Assembly (NCBI GenBank): GCA_027604185.1
Contig: JADGKB010000063.1
Location: 18,280 to 82,279 of the forward strand
DNA: 64,000 bases
Source of the DNA: Boothiomyces macroporosus
Taxonomy: Eukaryota; Chytridiomycota; Chytridiomycetes; Rhizophydiales; Terramycetaceae
Reading direction: 5' to 3'
This document shows, one piece after another, positions 45,478 through 64,000 of the stretch. The position numbers and the translations under genes were made by a program. Each line of letters starts with the position of its first letter. Position 1 is the first letter of the stretch. The notes under the pieces are model-generated. The model was not told the DNA's origin, ran no database searches, and saw nothing but the letters and a program-made list of their open reading frames with translations.

Positions 45478-45810
45478 ATGCTTTTAATGATTTTTCCAAT
45501 ATTATTGGTACCTGTGCGATCTCAAACTGCCACTACATCTATATTTTCCAATAGTTCTAGTGTAACTTTGCAATGTTCCTCTAATGTAGTGACAGTAACG
45601 AACACGGTTGTAATTATGCCAACTGTGGTTGGAAACCAAACTGATACAGTTCTAACCACCTTTACATTTTCATCAACTGGCACTGATATCAGTTTACCAT
45701 CATTTACAACTGTCCCAATCTCAATGACAGGCTTGCCAACTGGAGTTGTTAGTTCTGCCAAAGCGCATAGTCTACCTGCAACCATCTTGATGATTTACTA
45801 TGTTTTGTAA
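45478..45810 (+). CDS. Small secreted Ser/Thr-rich protein, probably GPI-anchored
   Basis: This is a single exon of 110 aa. Residues 1-15 are a signal peptide (MLLMIFPILLVPVRSQT). The body is Ser/Thr/Val-rich with several NxS/T sites. The last 14 residues are hydrophobic (SLPATILMIYYVL), a layout like fungal GPI-anchored wall proteins. It is not homologous in sequence to the next gene, but shares its design. Function is unknown. Confidence 0.65.
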   Translation: MLLMIFPILLVPVRSQTATTSIFSNSSSVTLQCSSNVVTVTNTVVIMPTVVGNQTDTVLTTFTFSSTGTDISLPSFTTVPISMTGLPTGVVSSAKAHSLPATILMIYYVL

Positions 45811-45916
45811 ATAATAAATAGCAAATCTTTAGTGTGAATTGCTTATACTGGGCTTTTTGCTTTTGAAACATGTACGTTCCACCCACTGTCAATTACATAA
45901 CTTTACGCCTACGAGC

Positions 45917-45924
45917 TATAAAAA
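45917..45924 (+). promoter_or_regulatory. TATA box
   Basis: TATAAAAA lies 36 bp before the ATG of the secreted protein at 45953. Its spacing and sequence suit a core promoter. Confidence 0.5.
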
Positions 45925-45952
45925 GACAAGCTGAAAATATACCATACGCAAC

Positions 45953-46369
45953 ATGTCAGCCTTTATCCTATTATCTGTGATTTCAGCTCAAGCCGCTTAT
46001 GCCAACATGGAAAGTATTGCAATGCCGGCAGTTACTACAGACTCATCAAACAATATGCAAACTGCTATGGCTGCTACTACTGCGTCAAACCTTGGAGTAA
46101 CTAGTGCTGCTCCTTTGACTACAGATGCTTCCCAAGCAAATTCACCAATGGACATGTCCAGCCATGCTGATAATCAACCCACCATGACAATGGTATATAG
46201 CACACCTGTAGCAACGCCCGATGCTCCAATGATTTACAACACCCCAGTTGCAATGACTCCGCAAGTCCCAATGGTATACCAGACCAGCACAAGTACAAAC
46301 GCACCAGTAGTAAACTCTGGTATAAAGAGCACATTTTCACTAGCACTACTAATGATTGCTGCATTGTAA
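45953..46369 (+). CDS. Small secreted Met/Thr/Ala-rich protein, probably GPI-anchored
   Basis: This is a single exon of 138 aa. A signal peptide (MSAFILLSVISAQAAYA) is followed by a Thr/Ser/Ala/Met-rich body. Near the end is a short repeat, MVYSTPVATPDAP, MIYNTPVAMTPQVP, MVYQTSTST. The C-terminus is hydrophobic (TFSLALLMIAAL), as in a GPI signal. It is unusually methionine-rich. It sits 142 bp after the previous secreted-protein gene on the same strand. Function is unknown. Confidence 0.65.
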   Translation: MSAFILLSVISAQAAYANMESIAMPAVTTDSSNNMQTAMAATTASNLGVTSAAPLTTDASQANSPMDMSSHADNQPTMTMVYSTPVATPDAPMIYNTPVAMTPQVPMVYQTSTSTNAPVVNSGIKSTFSLALLMIAAL

Positions 46370-46450
46370 ATAAATTGGAAAATCTATTACAAAATAACAC
46401 ATTTACGATCTTTTTGTTCTACCGACGCAACAACTCTTCCCAATCCTACG

Positions 46451-47065
46451 TTAATAAGGTGTACCCCATGTCTTTGAAACGTATTCTTCGAATTTAGCAT
46501 AAGCGTCATCTTGATCTTCATTTACTATTTTAATATCATAAGAGCCATTCTTTTCCGCGTATTCAAACGCCTCTTGGGCAGAAGCCAATCGCTTCGCCAA
46601 TGAATCTGGTGTCTCTGTATTCCTTGCTTTTAGCCGTTCCTCCAGAGCTGCCATTGACGGTGGTTGAATAAATCTATATAAGTATATTGTACATGAACTT
46701 TGCGGGTATCATACTCTTTTTAATCGACTGTACACCTTTAACTTCAAGATCCAACACACAAATCTTGTTCTGTGACTCTACTTTTTGAACAGCATCAAAC
46801 GAAGTGCCATACAAATTACCAGAAAATTCAGCGTATTCAATAAATCTTTGATTCTGAATCATATCCTCAAATTCCGGTCTTGTAATATAATTGTAACTGA
46901 CTCCAGGTGTTTCGCCAGGTCGCGGCTGTCGGGTACAGTCTAATTGAGTGTTTTAGTACGTGATACTGAGAAACCGAATTTGTCGGGATACTTTGCAAAT
47001 AATCGATTTAACAGTGTGGATTTGCCTGAGCCTGATGGGCCACTCACCACCATCGCATATTTCAT
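46451..47065 (-). CDS. Guanylate kinase, copy 2
   Basis: This is a second GMP kinase, 191 aa after splicing introns of 20 and 19 nt. Motifs are the P-loop [10 protein letters not shown], the GMP-binding [24 protein letters not shown], and [14 protein letters not shown]. It is distinct from copy 1 at 5.1 kb, with many substitutions, so the duplication is old or the copies are specialised. The C-terminus ends [10 protein letters not shown]. Both genes keep an intron at the same place, inside the SxSH/TRxPRPGE motif, which shows common descent. Confidence 0.92.
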
Positions 47066-47341
47066 TTCTAAAAAGTTGGTAAAAATTTCATGATTCCAAA
47101 TTGTACATGATTCGCTCGGACAATGATACTAAATAATTTTCTACCAATTCAAAATCGCTAGGGTTCAACCGATTAGAATCCACAGAATAGAATCTGGTTC
47201 TTGAACTGATGTCCAAAGATGCAGCACAGATATGGAAATATCACCAGAAGGATTGGAGGCAAGACAGTGGGAGAGGATCTGCTAAAACACCAATTAATTA
47301 ATCTTGAAATCGTCTAGGTAATCCAGAAGAAAATAAATCTA

Positions 47342-48634
47342 TTACAAAATGGTGTGTAAATTTAAATCTGGCTTTGCGATAAATACTTTATCGGTACTAT
47401 TTGACCAGTGAGGAATACTACACTGAGTAGAAGAGGTATTGCCGAATGAAAATGCATTCCATCTGAATGCGCTTCCAGTCGGCAGAGTAACTTTACCACA
47501 GTCCCAAATATCTTGTTTGATGTTGGTACACTGGATTGGCCCAATGCTGTTTGTTGGGCAAGTTAGCCAATTTGAAAAGTCCCCAGTTACATAAACCGAA
47601 TCTATTGTCGGCGTATTAGCTTTAACGGTAATATAAACGTCGCTTGTTGGAAGAACATTCAGCAAATTGACTGTCCCACACGATGGAGGCGGCTCTATGA
47701 ACCCGACAAGCTGTTCATTCCCAGTTCCAATCTTCAACATTTTAGAGTAAACCTCAGCAAATGCTGATTCAAGAACTGTATCATTGGATTTGAAACTCTG
47801 TAGATAATCTTCAACTTGCTTGGCTGTAAAATCAGGTCGGATGGAGCCTCCACTTCTTTTCACAGTGCTAGGAAAGAACAGCAAGTCAACTGGTAATCGT
47901 AGCGGTCTAGGTGGGAAATCGTACTTTGATTTGAATTGGATACTTCCTCTTGGAGTTTGGGTTTCTCTCCACTGTAAATTTATATTGTCAGTGATCCATA
48001 TTCCAATTAGCGTGCTAAATGCTGGATCTTGTAGTGGCTTTGGAAGGTATTGGCGTGGTTGCTTAGCATCATTAATCCCAAACCCGCTGTTGACTGGGTT
48101 CGCAATAGCATTTGGGATTGCGTGTCCTCCAGCAATGAGTAAACCCATTTCTGTAGCTGATAATCCGTACCTATTTAGAAAAGGCTGCATTTGAGTCATT
48201 GAAGAGAATGTGCCATCTGGTAATTGTCCTGGAGACCCTTCTGCTTTACAATCTGATCTGCCAAAACTCCAATCAATTTGAATACAGGGATGTACAATTT
48301 CTATAGATGTCTTGCCGGCTAAAGATATAACATCACCTAGAGGATATTTTACGTTGGGAATGGCAGTTGTAATATAGCTAGCTAAATCCAGAATAATCTC
48401 TGACAGCCCTGCATTTTGAGGAATCTGTTGGATATCGCTGCGGTACAAGCATCCGTGAGGACCATAACCGTTGCTACTATCATACCCAGCTAAATCATGA
48501 AAAGAAGCCCTAACTAGTAACGGGATTCTCCTAATCGGTTCCTGATTGATGAATGTCTTTATTGCAGATTGCAGAATCAGATAGTCGCCATTGCCAAGTG
48601 CACAAACGAATTGAAGTAGAGGAATGAAGAGCAT
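47342..48634 (-). CDS. Secreted heme peroxidase with C-terminal CBM20-like domain
   Basis: This is a single exon of 430 aa. Residues 1-14 (MLFIPLLQFVCALG) are a signal peptide. The peroxidase domain has the distal-site motif LLVRASFHDLAG (Arg, Phe, His), the GPHGCLYR...NAGL segment, and a likely proximal His in LLIAGGHAIPNA. It resembles class II-like and hybrid fungal peroxidases, but the usual proximal Asp is not obvious. From about residue 335 a second domain (VYITVKANTPTIDSVYVTGD, then KVTLPTGSAFRWNAF) has the pattern of a CBM20 starch-binding beta-sandwich. That call is tentative. A 10-codon upstream ORF abuts the start. Confidence 0.8.
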   Translation of the reverse strand: MLFIPLLQFVCALGNGDYLILQSAIKTFINQEPIRRIPLLVRASFHDLAGYDSSNGYGPHGCLYRSDIQQIPQNAGLSEIILDLASYITTAIPNVKYPLGDVISLAGKTSIEIVHPCIQIDWSFGRSDCKAEGSPGQLPDGTFSSMTQMQPFLNRYGLSATEMGLLIAGGHAIPNAIANPVNSGFGINDAKQPRQYLPKPLQDPAFSTLIGIWITDNINLQWRETQTPRGSIQFKSKYDFPPRPLRLPVDLLFFPSTVKRSGGSIRPDFTAKQVEDYLQSFKSNDTVLESAFAEVYSKMLKIGTGNEQLVGFIEPPPSCGTVNLLNVLPTSDVYITVKANTPTIDSVYVTGDFSNWLTCPTNSIGPIQCTNIKQDIWDCGKVTLPTGSAFRWNAFSFGNTSSTQCSIPHWSNSTDKVFIAKPDLNLHTIL

Positions 48635-48964
48635 CAAGAAAGAAAAGCGATTCGCAGCATGTCCATTTTAAGCTTCATGCCATGCGGTTTTCTCCTTTGG
48701 ATTCCATTTAAAGATTTTTTGAACGTGGGACTTGAACAGCTGAGCGGCCACATCTACAGATTGATTCTTGTAATAGTTTCAACAATAAATCACTGCTTCT
48801 AGTAACCCCAGACACTGGAAACATATCAGGCTGTCAATATAGCTATTCATTGCGCATCCAAGGACAAGCCGCTACAGTACTTGGGCAAGCTTGTTCAAGA
48901 TCCTATTAGAGACATAAATTTAAAGACCTCAATTTTACCTTTCAAAAAAAATTCAAATCACAAA
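48635..48964. other. Intergenic region upstream of peroxidase and BAG gene
   Basis: This is a divergent spacer. The only feature I can support is a short upstream ORF of the peroxidase gene (48634-48666, minus). No RNA gene or repeat is visible. Confidence 0.5.
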
Positions 48965-49687
48965 ATGTCGTTGACAATAAATTGGAAAGGAAAAAAACAG
49001 TCAGTTCACTTTGATGATGAATATGCAAAATACCAAGACGAGTGGACGGCTCACGTTACCCTTCAGCAATTGATTTCCAAACTAGCGAATGCATCAGGTG
49101 TTCCTGAAGATCGAATAAAGTTGCTGCATGGAGGAGGTAACTAAGCAACAGCCCACCCTTCTATCGCAGATTTACCCAAGAGTCAAAACCAAGTATATTT
49201 CGATGGGGTAGAGATGAAAGCGGTAGTTGGGGTTTAAAGAATACTAATCCTAGTGTTGATGAAAGCCCTTGGAACCACTCTGGCAAAATACGGCATTACA
49301 AATAACTCTAAAATAATGATGCTTGGTGATAGGCCAGTAAGCCCTCTTTAATCAAGCCAAAACACCTTACCCCAGACCAAAAGTTGGAAAAAGACTTGGA
49401 TGGTTATTTGAATGATGTTCAAGTCACTATAATTCCAAAGATTAAAGCACTGCAAGAAGGAATAGGTTTGTGAATCTAATGTAGAAAAGCGTTCAACTCC
49501 AGTCAAAGAGCTAAAGTACCTTTCACTCGAAATCCCTGAATTGCTGTTGCAAATTCTGTTTAAAGTGGATAATATTCAAAGCGATGATGATGGTGTAAGA
49601 ATGAAGAGAAAGCAAGTGGTTCAAACAATACAACAGCATATGGATAAAGTAGATGAACTGAAATTATCATTAAAATCACTACTATAA
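48965..49687 (+). CDS. BAG-domain co-chaperone (ubiquitin-like plus BAG)
   Basis: This is a BAG1-like nucleotide exchange factor for Hsp70. Four exons give 188 aa. Residues 1-75 are ubiquitin-like (HVTLQQLISKLANASGVPED, then LLHGGVLMKALGTTLAKYGI). The rest is the three-helix BAG domain (LDGYLNDVQVTIIPKIKAL, VDNIQSDDDGVRMKRKQVVQ). The first intron, 49137-49253, is 117 nt; the other two are 20 and 19 nt. The long splice is supported because joining G at 49136 to TG at 49254 restores HGGVLMK in frame. Confidence 0.88.
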
Positions 49688-49696
49688 AGTATAATT

Positions 49697-51639
49697 TTAT
49701 TCAGAATGATGTTCATGCTGTGCAACCCACATTTCATAGTATAACCCGCCCTTTGCTAATAATTCTTGATGAGTTCCTTGTTCAATAATTTGACCTTTGT
49801 CTAGCACATATATCAAATCACAGTCTGATATGGTAGAAAGTCGGTGAGCAATAAATACCGCTGTTTTTCTGTTTCCTTGAGAGAGCCAGTTCTTGATAGT
49901 ACTCATGATTTTTGTTTCCGTGTTTTGATCTAGAGCGGATGTTGGCTCGTCAAACAAGGCTATAGGAGCATTCTAGGTTAAACAAATAATACTTTGATAA
50001 ATATCCTTGCTAATTGAACTCTTTGTTTCTCTCCACCACTAATCATTAATCCGCGCTCCCCGACATGGGTTTCATACTTTTCTGGGAAATTGTTCAAGAT
50101 AATTTCATGTAATTGAGCTTTGCGAGCTGCGTCAAATACTTGCTCTTCACTAGCTTCGGTCTTTCCGTAGAGAATATTTTCGTAAATTGTCTTGTTGAAC
50201 AATGTTGTGTCTTGAGGTAAGATGCTAATGTGCTCTCTTAACGAAAATAGGTTTACTTGATTAATGTCCTGGCCGTCTACCGTTATAGCGCCAGAGTCAG
50301 GATCAAACGATCTAGAAACCAATCTAAGGATAGTAGATTTACCACAACCAGATGGACCAACGAAAGCAACTCTTTTCCCAGCTGGAATAGTAAAAGACAT
50401 GTTGCTTAAAATTGGTCTTTCTTTCAAGTATCCAAAGTTCACATTCTGGAATTTGATTTCACCACCTTTCAATAAAAGATCCGGCTTGTTTTTGGATGCT
50501 TCGATTTTGCCAGTGATATTTTTCATATCAAACATCACTCCCATGTCAATCAATGACTGTCTAGTTTCTCTGTAAACAGTTCCCAAGAAATTTAGAGGCA
50601 TTGCTAATTGGAATACCAACCCGTTGATCATCACCAAGTCTCCCACGGTCATAGTTCCGTTCAGAATGCCTTGAGAAGCCATATACATCATTATTGTCAA
50701 GGAAATGGAGAAAATTGCGTTTTGTCCAGCGTTAAGAACAGCCAAAGATGTATTAGTCATAACAGCAGCTCCTTCATACTTTACTAGTGACTTGTCATAG
50801 CTATTCGTTTCATATCCTTCATTGTTGTACTGTTGAACTGATTCTACGTTCAAGAGAGAATCGGTGGCAGTAGAAGCAGCTGCATTATCCGCCTGGTTCA
50901 TGTTCTTTCTGAACTGCAATCTCCATTGGGTGGTTAATATCGTGTAGGCAGTGTAGGAAGCCATCGTGAGGAATGTTACAATGGCGTAACCTTGACCAAA
51001 TGTGAATGACAGTATCCCACAAACCACAGAAATTTCGAAAACAGTTGGGATAATATGAAGAACTGTAGAAGATAGAATCTGGTTGATACCCTTGGTTCCT
51101 CTATCAATTGCCCTAACAAGACCACCAGTTTGTCGATTCAAGTGATAGTTTGTATCCAATTTCAAAAGATGATTGAAAATATTTCTGGCAGCTACTCGAA
51201 TAGCTCTTTGAGTAACAAGACCAAAAATCGCATTTCGAAGTTCTTGAAAGGCATTTGCCCCTAATCTTGCCGCGCCATATCCAATAATCACTGGGAGAAG
51301 AATGGCGATAGACGAATGAGGCTCTATAATATTGAGCGTATCGACAATTTCTTTGAAAAAGAATGGGACTGTTACGTTTAATAATTTCCCAGAAACGAGC
51401 AATGTCAGCGCTAAAATAACCCGGCTTTTGGTCTTCCAGTCATCCTTTGGCCACAGGTACTTTGTGAGACTCTTGACAATTTGTAAATCGTATTTCCAAT
51501 TCCCTGAAGTAGAATTTTTTGTCGCTGGTGTTGAATAATTGGCATTAAATAGCCTTTGAGGCAATGCGAAATGTGTAAATCTGTTTGCATTGAACGAATT
51601 CAATCCAACCCTCGTCCGAATTAATATCCTTGAATTCAT
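49697..51639 (-). CDS. ATM1: Mitochondrial ABC transporter ATM1 (ABCB7)
   Basis: ATM1 exports a sulfur compound from the mitochondrial matrix for cytosolic Fe-S assembly. Two exons joined by a 20-nt intron give 640 aa, the family length. ATG 51639 opens a basic presequence (MNSRILIRTRVGLNSFNANR) followed by six membrane spans. The nucleotide-binding domain has Walker A GPSGCGKST, Q-loop, signature SGGEKQR, Walker B IALFDEP and H-loop AHRLST. The ATM1-type INRAIDRG motif before the third span is present as VRAIDRGTKGIN. It is divergent with NOG2; the two starts are 116 bp apart. Confidence 0.97.
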
Positions 51640-51754
51640 TAGAGGTAAAAATTGTTGCAATTTCTCCGCGAGATATCGAATGGCTCGGCTTACAAGGCTT
51701 GGTTACTGCCAGCCGTTATTTTTTTTTGTTTTCATTTTTTTTCAGTTTTTAGAA

Positions 51755-53909
51755 ATGGGAACACACAAAAAGGAAGCAAATTCAAAGAAGAATGTGAATA
51801 CGGGAGCTTCCCTAAGTAACGTTACCAAAACAAAGGGAGTCAACTTTTACAGGGACGCAAAAAAAGTTCGGCAGTTGGCGGTATTGAAAAGCGGTAGAGC
51901 TACCAGAGACGCAAAAGGAAATATCATCAAGGAAGCTGTTTATCAATCCAAACTACCTTCCGGGACTATGGCAAGAGTAGAGCCAAATAGAAGATGGTTT
52001 GGTAATTTGTTGTTGATTTAGAAAATACTAGAGTTGTTGGACAAAAGGAGTTGGACGCTTTCAGAACTGCAATCAATACAAAGATGAATGACCCATACAG
52101 TTTTGTGTTGCGTACCAAGCAGCTGCCATTGGGCTTGGTTCAAGATTTGCCAACGGTAATGATAATCTAACAAGCAGCAAGCAAGAATGCATCTGCTAGA
52201 AGCTGACCCATTTGACAACACTTTTGGCCCAAAGGCACAAAGAAAGAGACCAAAGTTGGGGGCATCAGATATGAACGAGTTAGCAGAATTGGCATCTAAA
52301 AATCTAGAGGGATACGAGTCTGATAAGGATCAAGCGCTCCCACAAGAGGCTACAGCAGGTATTGAAATGTCAAATCCAATCTTTGCCAAAGGACAATCTA
52401 AGCGTATTTGGAATGAGTTGTACAAAGTAACTAATTTGTAATTGCAGGTTATTGATTCCTCCGATGTAATTGTTCATGTCTTGGATGCCAGAGATCCTTT
52501 AGGAACTAGATGTTACAATGTCGAGAGACACTTGAAAAAGGAAGCTAGACACAAGCAATTAGTATTTGTTTTGAACAAGTGCGATTTGGTGCCAACCTGG
52601 GTAACTGTAAGTACTTGCCATTGATGCATGGGCTTATTAATTAGTATTAATAAGCTTGAAATATCAGTGGAACATTACGAGGATTTTGGGTTGTAGAAAT
52701 TATATGATTATAGATTTCTTGGTTAAAAATCCCACAATCGAGCAGTTGCTAATCTTAGGAGAAATGGAAAAAGCATTTGGAAAGAGAGTATCCTACTGTA
52801 GCGTTCCACGCGAATATTAACAATCCGTTTGGAAAGTCGGCATTGATCAATTTGTTTAGACAGTTCAGCAAACTTCACTCTGACAAAAAACAAATTTCAA
52901 TTGGTTTTGTTGGATATCCTAATACTGGAAAGAGCTCCATCATCAACACACTAAAGCAAAAGAAGGTGTGCAATGTTGCCCCTATTCCTGGCGAAACTAG
53001 ATGCTGGCAATATGTAGCCCTGATGAAAAGAATTTATTTAATTGATTGTCCTGGTGTGGTATATGGGACAAACAATGATAGTGAGACAGACATCATTTTG
53101 AAGGGTGTCGTCCGTGTGGAAAACGTTGAAAATACTGATGAACATATCCCAACAGTATTGAACAGAGTCAGAAAAGAATATATGGCAAAAACTTATGGAT
53201 TGGTAGATTGGACTGATCATGTTGACTTTTTGTCTCAAATTGCGATTAAAAGTGGTAAATTACTAAAGGTACATTCAATTAATATCAGGGAGGCGAGCCA
53301 GATGTATTGTCTATTTCTAAAATGGTGTTGAATGACTGGGTTAGAGGCAGAATTCCATTTTACACACTTCCTCCAACTGACACACAGATAGAAGAACCAG
53401 AAGAAAGACAGAAGGGACCTAGAGAAGTTCAACAAAGAATGAAGAATATCAGAGTCACTGCTGACTTTTTACCAAATGACATGAGAGGTCCATCCACCAC
53501 AGATGAGGTTGAATTTGTTCCTGAAGAAGACAAACAAGATGAAGAAGAGGATCCTGCTGCAAATTGGGAAAAAGTCTTTGGCAAAACAGATGATTCTAGC
53601 TCTCTTGATGGTGCGTGTTTTCTAATGGTAGATGATGAAAGTGATGAAGATTCAGCGGAAAATGATGACTCAAAAGATCAAGAGTCTAGTGAAAGTGAAT
53701 CTGAAGAAGAGCCAGCTGAAATGCAATCTGAGGATGAAGAAACAGTAAAGCACAAGAAAGCCCCAAGAATGACCACCAACAAAACCAAAGCTACCAACTA
53801 CTATACAACCGCCAACGTCAAAAATAAGAACAAGAACAAGAAAGTGGAAAAAGTTGGAAAGAAGGTCAAGCGAACTCCAAATTTCAAAACCTTCCCTCGT
53901 AAAAAGTAA
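51755..53909 (+). CDS. NOG2: Nucleolar GTPase NOG2 (GNL2), 60S ribosome assembly
   Basis: NOG2 is a circularly permuted GTPase of the YlqF/NOG1-related group that matures pre-60S ribosomes. Six exons give 640 aa. The N-terminus carries the NOG2 region ([29 protein letters not shown]). The GTPase motifs come in permuted order: G4 NKCDLVP, G1 [10 protein letters not shown]3 DCPGV. The tail is acidic then basic ([34 protein letters not shown]). Introns are 20, 19, 21, 152 and 20 nt. The 152-nt intron (52607-52758) holds a strong hairpin. Confidence 0.96.
52632..52655 (+). other. 10-bp perfect hairpin inside the long NOG2 intron
   Basis: GCTTATTAAT (52632-52641) and ATTAATAAGC (52646-52655) are exact inverted repeats around a four-base loop. 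The intron also contains ANANNA-like and ACA-like motifs further on, so an embedded H/ACA snoRNA is possible but unproven. Confidence 0.5.
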
Positions 53910-53926
53910 TATAATCACTTGCTATT

Positions 53927-54400
53927 TTATTTCAACAAATTCTCGTCCATTTCCAACAAAACTTTTAAAACATCCTTTCTTTTTGGAATTGCATCAGATG
54001 TGGTTATAATTGGATAATAGCTGTACGAGATTTTTGGTTTTTCCAAGTTCACAAAGTAAAACTCGTCCAACCTGTAGTTGCTCTTTGATAAAAAGAATCC
54101 ACAAAAGTCATCTTGATCCCTACTCTGAATAATTTGATCTTGATTGAATTTCAAGTCTCCACCTTTGAGTTGGCACTGATTTGCTCGAGCAATCCAACTG
54201 AAATGTGTACAGTTGAAATTCGTTTGACATACATGGCCGCATATATCTACATTCGAATTGAATGCTTGGAATGTGTGCTCGTTCTTTTCCCAAGTACAAC
54301 CTTCACCGTAAAGCTCGTCTTGGAGCAGGTACATTTGAACTCCTTGGAAGCTGGTCACTGCTGTACAGCAGATTGAACCGATTAAAACCAAGAATCGCAT
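53927..54400 (-). CDS. Small secreted PAN/Apple-domain protein
   Basis: This is a single exon of 157 aa. The N-terminus is a signal peptide (MRFLVLIGSICCTAVTSF). Cys spacing and FNCTHFSWIARANQCQLKGG are typical of PAN/Apple lectin-like domains, which bind proteins or sugars. It lies 18 bp beyond the NOG2 stop, tail-to-tail. Secreted PAN proteins in microbes often sit in the wall or matrix; that role is inference here. Confidence 0.75.
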   Translation of the reverse strand: MRFLVLIGSICCTAVTSFQGVQMYLLQDELYGEGCTWEKNEHTFQAFNSNVDICGHVCQTNFNCTHFSWIARANQCQLKGGDLKFNQDQIIQSRDQDDFCGFFLSKSNYRLDEFYFVNLEKPKISYSYYPIITTSDAIPKRKDVLKVLLEMDENLLK

Positions 54401-54532
54401 TAATGTTAAAAATTCAAAACAACATTCCGTTTATGTATTGTGTGGAAAAGTGTGGATTTTGCCATTGTTCCATAATTCGCGATAAGACTCATTCAAATGT
54501 AATCTGAAATCGATTATCAGTAGTAAATATTT

Positions 54533-61323
<6,791 letters not shown>

Positions 61324-61728
61324 CTTGTCGGTCGAGAAAAAGTAGAGTTTTTATGTTCACAGACCGCAAGGTGGTACAAGCGAATTTCGTGCTAATCAGA
61401 GGTGACTCACGAAATGAAGCTGATAGGAATAATCTAGTAGCTTCTATCACTACCGTCGGATGACCATTTTCTTCTCGGATAGAATTCATTGAGCTACTAG
61501 ATTGTTTCCCTTTTCGGTAATGGCTTGCGCTTTTCCCTTTATCAGGATAAACATCGGATATACTTTGAATTACTATTCATTAGGATGCCTCTGGCTGCTT
61601 GATGATCAAAGACTGCTGGAGTTGTAGCATTCTGTGTGTTAGCAACCATTACAAAGAGGCTTGGAGATACTCTCATCAACCGAGGTTTTTCCTTCATCTA
61701 CAAAAACACAAGTTTTTCTTTTTTTGTT
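61324..61728. other. Shared spacer between two head-to-head ABCC genes
   Basis: About 400 bp separates the start codons of the two divergent ABCC paralogues. I see no conserved inverted symmetry, repeat or RNA gene in it. Confidence 0.5.

Positions 61729-64000
<2,272 letters not shown>

Noticed and set aside
49137..49253. Extra small exon inside the BAG intron
   Set aside because: No splice combination with about 20-nt introns keeps frame and improves the ubiquitin-like domain; removing the whole stretch does.

Overview
The window is AT-rich eukaryotic DNA that reads as a gene-dense fungal genome with very small introns. Fungal affinity rests on a long coiled-coil protein with a Uds1-like (up-regulated during septation) domain, an ankyrin protein of a type seen in early-diverging fungi, small secreted Ser/Thr-rich cell-wall-like proteins and a fungal-style heme peroxidase. 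A CCDC146 homologue (centriole/cilium protein) implies a flagellated stage. A zoosporic or other early-diverging fungal lineage is the best guess; the species cannot be named from this sequence. The standard genetic code fits every gene.

Almost every gene is cut by introns of only 19-24 nt (GTA...YTAAY...AG). I placed about 95 by eye, and for nearly every complete gene the exon sum is an exact multiple of three. Two introns are far longer (117 nt in a BAG-domain gene, 152 nt in NOG2). Three 20-22 nt introns appear to end in TG rather than AG. Apparent short ORFs are therefore mostly exons, and several whole genes (QCR6, G-protein gamma, eL43 exon 1, guanylate kinase ends) only appear after splicing.

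Layout. 1-4.7 kb: unidentified gene cut by the left edge, sphingolipid delta-4 desaturase, trimethyllysine dioxygenase, ribosomal protein eL43. 5-6.6 kb: guanylate kinase and methylthioribulose-1-phosphate dehydratase. 6.6-13.1 kb: a large unidentified protein, QCR6 (complex III), AMPK gamma, a DUF4272-like protein. 13.1-21.6 kb: DHX57/DHX29-like helicase, a B-box/DUF2009 protein, a severin-like actin regulator, BCD1. 21.7-34.1 kb: Nup192/Nup205, a Uds1 coiled-coil protein, the spliceosomal helicase Prp2/DHX16. 34.2-42.2 kb: ankyrin protein, G gamma subunit, an NTF2-like/Jupiter-motif fusion, CCDC146. 42.3-49.7 kb: accessory-looking genes (disordered protein, EF-hand membrane protein, tail-anchored protein, unknown, two GPI-like secreted proteins), a second guanylate kinase, a secreted heme peroxidase and a BAG co-chaperone. 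49.7-54.4 kb: ATM1 and NOG2, divergent, then a secreted PAN/Apple protein. 54.5-64 kb: ABCC (MRP-type) transporters, two head-to-head paralogues, one broken by a 2,171-bp tandem duplication.

The genes do not form operons. Themes are RNA processing and ribosome assembly (three helicase/GTPase genes, BCD1, eL43), energy and membrane metabolism, and cytoskeleton/flagellum. Spacing is extreme: start codons 11 bp apart on opposite strands, and convergent coding regions that overlap.
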